Positions 59,500 to 64,000 of a stretch of 64,000 nt of DNA are shown piece after piece. The notes under the pieces are model-generated. The model worked only from the letters and a program-made list of their open reading frames with translations, was not told where the DNA came from and made no database searches. Source of the DNA: Utricularia gibba (lineage: Eukaryota; Streptophyta; Magnoliopsida; Lamiales; Lentibulariaceae); the NCBI GenBank assembly GCA_002189035.1, contig NEEC01000002.1, forward strand, positions 3,328,501 through 3,392,500. Direction: 5' to 3'. The first letter of the stretch is position 1, and the number at the start of each line of letters is the position of its first letter. Made by a program: the position numbers and the translations under genes.

Positions 59500-59692
59500 C
59501 ATGCTAGGGTAAGCCCTTGAGGGTGGGCTGGGTGTCTCTCGAGACACCTCCCCCTCAAGAAGGGAGAACATGCCAAAACGCAGGTGGCAGCACTGGACAT
59601 CACAATGTCGAAAAAAACATGAATTTTTTCGGTGGGCCACATGGCACCCCGAGGGTAGGCCAAGTGCCTCCAAAGACACCTCCCCCCTCAAG
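59500..59692 (+). repeat. Conserved module with hairpin (interrupted copy)
   Basis: TTGAGGGTGGGC, CTCTCGAGACACCTCCCCC, AACATGCCAAAACGCAGG, GGCAGCACTGGACATC, then a near-palindrome (GTCGAAAAAA..TTTTTTCGGTGG) and CACATGGCACCCCGAGGG. Homologous to 62,615-62,770 and 63,218-63,410. A second module begins at about 59,650 and stops at 59,692, where the gypsy LTR starts. Confidence 0.88.
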
Positions 59693-60908
59693 TGTCATAA
59701 CCTGAGGGTGATACAGCATGCAGAGAAGCTAAAAGGACGAACATTGAGTGGCTACGAGGAACCAAACTGCTTGGCTGTCCACGTGCAAGGAATCGGTCAG
59801 ATCCGAACATGGCGTGTGACTCTTGACAGAGGTGTACTAGGCTCTCGAGCAAATCCCAAGAGTGCTCGCAGGAGAGACCCGCTCGAGTGACAAGACTATG
59901 TACGATCAGCAAGCATGCATGCCAAGGGATGGTGAGTGACGTGTTGGACGTTGGGCGGAGTGTGTTTGTGAGCGCAAGTATTAGATGAGATATGGGTGGT
60001 AAGGATTGGCCCAATGGGGTGTTGGAGAAGGGCTCAAGGGCCTAAGAAGGGTAAGAGGGCTGACCTTTCATATACTGGGCCCGTAAGGTGAAGGGTTGGG
60101 AGAGGAAAGGCCTCAGAAGCTCAACAGTCAGGGGGTAGTATATAAGGGCTTGGCATGGTGGTGGGTTGGGGATTGGAAAGCAGAGAAGGAGCGCCACCAT
60201 GCCGAGATACAAAAGGAGAAGGTCACGATTTGGCAGGAGGGGAAGGAGCCACACAAAGGTAAGGGAAATCATGAGCCGAAACGTATGAATAAGGGCCGAA
60301 GGGCCGTAAGTTGATGAGCCCGAAGGGGCAGGGTTGGACCCTTTGCCGAGGTATCTCCGACGGCAACCCAACGTGAGGTTGGGGGTAGATATTGCCTCGA
60401 GCTCCATAGGGAGCGGGGTTGGACGGATCACCATGGCTGGGATCCCTCCCGATGGTAACGTGATGTGCCATCATAGGAAGTACGCCCTCTTGAGACGACA
60501 GGTTCTTACGATATATGTGTTTATGCTCTTACGATGATATGCGCTGATGTTGTGCTTATGATGAATACGTGCCATGCATATGTTGATCCCCTTACAAACT
60601 TATGTGTAGGTGAAAGTTTTGATCGTGCAGAGAATGGCAGAGAGGTAGAAGGGCTGGCAGAGTGAACTCGGAGGACCGGGGACTGGGGAATAGAAAGCTA
60701 CTGTTTTGCTCGTGTTTTCCTTTATGTTTTGATGTGATTTCGTGGATTATGTTGAACCTTCTTCTTCATATTTATGAATAAGATATTCCCCAGTAATCTC
60801 ATGTCCATGTGGGTTAAACGGATCAAACTAAAGCCGTCCAGAAGGCAGGCCACGTTTCTGGGTGGGGTAACGACCATGGCTGCTAGGCCCCCTTCTTGGG
60901 TCATTACA
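59693..60908 (+). mobile_element. LTR of a Ty3/gypsy element
   Basis: About 1.2 kb, TGTCATAACCTGAGGG ... GGTCATTACA, followed after five T by TGTATCAGAGCC (60,913-60,924), close to the tRNA-iMet primer-binding site TGGTATCAGAGC. Diverged fragments of the same LTR lie at 1,308-2,155. Frames within it (such as 60,096-60,314) are not genes. Confidence 0.82.
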
Positions 60909-61008
60909 TTTTTGTATCAGAGCCAGGTTCACTCTGTCACTCCTTCAGCCTTCCGCCACGCGAACGGGACTCCCAGGTAAGTACGATGATGCTAACAAGT
61001 TAAGTTAT

Positions 61009-62262
61009 GTGATAGGCATATGGGATGGTGCAAGTAATGAGAACCGAACATCATCAATGAACAATGAGGAGCAGCATTCAGTTGAAGCAATTGGCAGCCG
61101 CTATCGTGGCTATAGTGGGTGCACGTACACCAATATGGATCAAGGAAAGTCCTATGAAGAAGAAGAGAGAAGCCACTATCTGCGTCTTGATGAGGCAGAC
61201 TCATGGATTATGGAACTAGAACAGAATATGCGGATCCACAACACCCCAAGGGAACTACGGGGGTGAATCGCTGCTGATTTCTTGGTGGGAGATGCTGCGA
61301 GATAGTGGAGGAGCCTTGGGGTTCCTGATGGGTCGGTGAACTAGGAGGATTTCCGCAAGAAGTTCCTCGATCCCTACTACCCCGCAGTGGTGACCACTCA
61401 TAAGGTGGCCGAGTATGAGGCTATTCGGCAGCGAAGTGGCGAGACAGTGTACGACTTCCACACTCGCTATCAACATCTGGCATGGGTGGTGCCTGGATTA
61501 GTAAGGGAAGAGCAATTGATGTTGATGAAGTTTCGACAGGCTCTCTTGCCCCGACTTCGTGAGAGACTCATCTCAGTGGAAGTAGAGACAATGGGGGAAC
61601 TATTAAGGTCAGCCTTGCTCATGGAAACTGAGTTGGTGGCATTGGATGAGGGTCGAAACAAGTGTATGAGTACTGGCGAAAGGAAGTTCGAAGTGGTGAA
61701 TCAAGCGAGAAGGGAAGGCGGATGGAACCCCAATCCGATATGTGCAAAGTGTTGAAGAAGACATGCAGGGGAGTGTTGGGCAGGGGTATGCTATGCATGT
61801 GGGCAGAGTGGACATCTCGCAAGAAACTACCCCACACGAGCGACAGGACAAGGAGTGCAGCAGGGCAACTGCAACACTGAGCGTGTCTACTACCTTGAAC
61901 GCACTGAGGCAGAGCATGACGACAAGGCCATCATAGGTACGATCAAACTCTTTATTACTGAAGTTATCACCTTATTTGATTGTGGAGCTACACATTTGTT
62001 TTTATCGGAGCTAGGACAATGTGTGGAACAGTTGGGCTTGGTTGGGGAGGAATTGCGAACAGAATTTAGAGCTAGGACCCAAAGTGTTGGGGTGCTGTTG
62101 GGTAAGAAGCGATAACAGAGAGTCACCATCCAGTTGGGTGAGATAGAGGCCGTAGCAATGCTGATAGGGCTGGATATTAGGGAAATGGATGTCATTCTGG
62201 GATTGGATTGGTTACGAAGATATAAAGCACGGATTGATTGTGCAGAGAGGGTGAACTAGAAG
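61009..62262 (+). pseudogene. Ty3/gypsy gag-protease relic, truncated
   Basis: A first frame (61,009-61,266) ends in a stop; a frameshift later comes the retrotransposon gag domain (VGDAARWWRSLG near 61,285; FRKKFLDPYYP near 61,352; the frame 61,387-61,755 with TVYDFHTRYQHLAWVVPG). Two zinc-knuckle-like motifs follow: CAKC..RRHAGEC (interrupted by TGA at 61,753-61,755) and CYACGQSGHLARN (about 61,787-61,828). The protease (61,930-62,262) shows LFDCGATHLFLS and DVILGLDWLRRY, the retropepsin signature of chromovirus-type gypsy elements. Reverse transcriptase, integrase and the second LTR are absent: the sequence passes straight into GC-rich repeat. Confidence 0.87.
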
Positions 62263-62279
62263 ATAGAGGGTTGTGCGAG

Positions 62280-62510
62280 CCATTTCCTACTATTGCTCGA
62301 GCATGGCGTGCGGGGCGGCGCCATGCGAGTCCACTACCCCATGCATGGTGAGCATGGCGTGCGAGTGAGCATCCATGGCAAGTTGACGCCCCGCGCATTC
62401 TCGAGCATGGCATGAAGGCGAGCGTCCATGGCAAGTCACCACCTCGTGCATGGCGAGCATGGCATGCGGACGCCCGTCTCGTGTGAGACATCGCTCGTGC
62501 ATGCTCGAGC
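62280..62510. repeat. GC-rich ~52-bp repeat array B'
   Basis: Units near 62,295, 62,342, 62,398, 62,450 and 62,500, again CGAGCATGGC(G/A)TG-centred with spacing near 52 bases. Same family as 58,870-59,480. Confidence 0.88.
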
Positions 62511-62785
62511 ATCTTGAGGGGGAACCCGCCCCTACATGCCCGGATGGAGGTGCTACCTCCATGCCATGCCCACGGAGCCGACGCCGCACGCCCGGGGCAC
62601 ATGACCCCTTGAGGGTGGGCCGGGGTGCCTCTTGAGACACCTCCCCCCTTAGAAAGGGTGAACATGCCAAAACCCAAGTGGCGGCAATGGACATCCAAAT
62701 GTCGAAAAAAGCGTGACTTTTTTCGGTGGGTCACATGGTGCCCCGAGGGTGGGCCGGTGCCTCTAGGGTCACGCTTTTTTTGAAG
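62511..62785 (+). repeat. Recurrent modules, second copy
   Basis: GAGGGGGAACCCGCCCCTAC at 62,516, then TTGAGGGTGGGCC (62,613), GAGACACCTCCCCCC, CATCCAAATGTCGAAAAAAG (62,691-62,710) and the TTTTTTCGGTGGG arm. A partial third hairpin arm (CACGCTTTTTTTGAAGATCC) follows near 62,779. Confidence 0.85.
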
Positions 62786-63115
62786 ATCCATCCTGCGTGA
62801 GTCATTGCCCACACATTGTCTTGCATGGCTGGTGTGCGGACAAGGCACCGCCTCGTGCATTCACGAGCATGGCTAGCGGCGGGCAAGTCACCGCCCAGCG
62901 CATGGCGAGGATGGCGTGCAGGTGGGCATCCTGCGCAAGACACCACCGGCGCATGCTCGAGCATGGCTTGCATGTGGGCGTCCGGGGTGAGTCATCACCC
63001 GCACATGGCGATAATGGCATGCGGGTGGGTGTCCTGTGCGAGTCATCGCCACCCGCATTCTTGAGCATGGCGAGTGGGCGAGCGTCCCGGGTGAGACGAC
63101 GCTCGCACATGCTTG
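62786..63115. repeat. GC-rich ~52-bp repeat array B''
   Basis: Units near 62,850, 62,900, 62,948, 63,004 and 63,058 with the CGAG(C/G)ATGGC core and GAGTCA(T/C)C blocks. Confidence 0.87.
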
Positions 63116-63425
63116 AACGGTTTGAGGGGGAACCCACCCCTACATGCGCAGATGGAGGTGCTGCCTCAACGCCATGCCCGCCGACGTCGATGCCGTACGC
63201 TCGGGGCACATGGCGCCTTGAGGGTGGGTCAGGTGCCTCTCGAGACTTCTCCCCCCTCAAGAAGGGTGAACATGCCAAAACCAGGTGGTGGAACTGGACA
63301 TCCAAATGTCGAAAAAAGCGTGACTTTTTTTGGTGGGCCACATGGCGCCCCGAGGGTGGGCCAGGTGCCTCATGAGACACCTCTCGCCTCAAGAAGGGAG
63401 AACATGCCAAAACCCAGGGGCCGGC
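63116..63425 (+). repeat. Recurrent modules, third copy
   Basis: GAGGGGGAACCCACCCCTAC at 63,123, then TTGAGGGTGGG (63,219), CTCCCCCCTCAAGAAGGGTG, ACATCCAAATGTCGAAAAAA (63,298-63,317), TTTTTTTGGTGGGCC and a repeat of the CTCAAGAAGGGAGAAC block (63,389-63,404). Confidence 0.87.
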
Positions 63426-63429
63426 CGCC

Positions 63430-64000
63430 CTGCGTTTGCTCGAGTCACATGGCGTGCGGCCGTCATCCCACACGAGTCACCACTTCGCCCATGGGCATCT
63501 CACGCGAGTCATCACCCAGTGCTTGGTAGAGCATTTGAGCCGGCAGGCGACCCATGCTACACACCGCCCGCGCATGTTCGAGCGAGGCTACTGGGCAGCA
63601 TCCCGAGCGAGTCATCACCCGCGCATGGTCGAGCATGGCGAGCGGGCGGGCGTCCCATGTGGTACACTGCCCGTGCATGGTCCAGCGAGCCGGGCGGGTG
63701 GGCATCTCTGGCGAGTCACCGTCTCGCGCATGTTCCAGCATGGATCACCGTGCAGGTGTCTCGGGCGAGTCACCCTCCCCGCGCATGGTTGACCATGGCT
63801 AGCAGGCACATGTCCCGAGCATGTCCACGCCTCGTGTACGCTCGCACTAGGTACGGCGCCTTGAGCAAGCACAGCACTTGCATGCGGTGTGGCTTGAGGG
63901 GGAACCCGCCCCTCCATACCAACGTCGCTAATGGAGGTTCTACCTCCACACCGATGCCCGGTGGCCGTGTTGTGCACGACGGGCACATGGCGCCCGGGGG
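63430..64000. repeat. GC-rich array A' (runs off the window)
   Basis: Follows the order of 57,285-57,990: TTTGCTCGAGTCACATGGCG (63,436), GGGCATCTCACGCGAGTCAT, CGAGCATGGCGAGCGGGCGG, CTCGCACTAGGTACGGCGCC (63,840), GAGGGGGAACCCGCCCCTCC (63,896) and the TGGAGGTTCTACCTCCA palindrome (63,930). This is a long-range direct copy about 6.1 kb from its partner. Confidence 0.9.

Noticed and set aside
60096-60314. 72-codon frame and its minus-strand counterpart at 1,536-1,820
   Set aside because: The similarity between them is explained by both lying in copies of one LTR.
57269-64000. Many overlapping frames of 80-220 codons on both strands in the GC-rich part
   Set aside because: They arise because GC-rich repeats lack stop codons; the translations repeat the same MLEHA/MPCSSM-like phrases from the 52-bp unit in several frames and have no domain features.

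Overview
This window looks like nuclear DNA of a flowering plant. It carries four or five host genes with short plant-type introns (an atypical short-chain dehydrogenase-like protein, a small coiled-coil protein, an AKT1-type K+ channel, a cytosolic HSC70 and a phylloplanin-like secreted protein), one tRNA-Lys gene, and a large load of decayed plant transposons. The species cannot be fixed from sequence alone. I see no sign of a prokaryotic or organellar insert.

Layout. Bases 1-2,950 are AT-rich with one dispersed repeat and an inverted fragment of the LTR family found whole at 59.7-60.9 kb. Bases 3.1-11.1 kb are the gene island: the dehydrogenase-like gene (+), a near-palindromic MITE, tRNA-Lys(UUU) and the coiled-coil gene (both -), then AKT1 (+), which diverges from the coiled-coil gene across a compact shared promoter region. 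A heavily decayed hAT transposase lies at 12.8-14.6 kb. HSC70 (-) occupies 14.9-17.1 kb, has a one-base frameshift, and has a perfect heat-shock element upstream. Bases 17.8-19.8 kb hold a tandem 1.14-kb repeat.

From 20.5 kb on, transposons dominate. A PIF/Harbinger element (20,536-26,738, -) is split by a 1.3-kb repeat. A Mutator-like element (27,275-31,927, +) keeps long TIRs and a 9-bp target duplication. A Tat-like Ty3/gypsy relic starts with an LTR at 32,126; a second LTR of the same family is at 47,859-48,470. Between those LTRs lie a 569-bp TRIM, a U6 snRNA pseudogene, the phylloplanin-like gene, a minus-strand copia fragment, and a complete but mutated copia element (40,998-46,325) with a perfect 5-bp target duplication. 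A third copia (49,442-55,531) is split by a second copy of the 1.3-kb repeat.

The right end (57.26-64.0 kb) changes abruptly in composition. It is GC- and CpG-rich and made of a ~52-bp repeat built around a CTCGAG-centred palindrome, plus two longer recurrent modules, one carrying a conserved hairpin. A truncated Ty3/gypsy element (LTR, primer-binding site, gag, protease; 59,693-62,262) is inserted in one of these modules. This GC-rich higher-order repeat is the least explained structure here.

The host genes do not form a pathway. AKT1 would take up K+ at the plasma membrane, HSC70 is a cytosolic chaperone, and the coiled-coil gene has site II and telo-box promoter motifs typical of growth-linked genes. 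I found no new multi-gene system; the points most worth checking are the GC-rich array, the two GC-AG introns and stopless intron of AKT1, the HSC70 frameshift and the nested transposon history.
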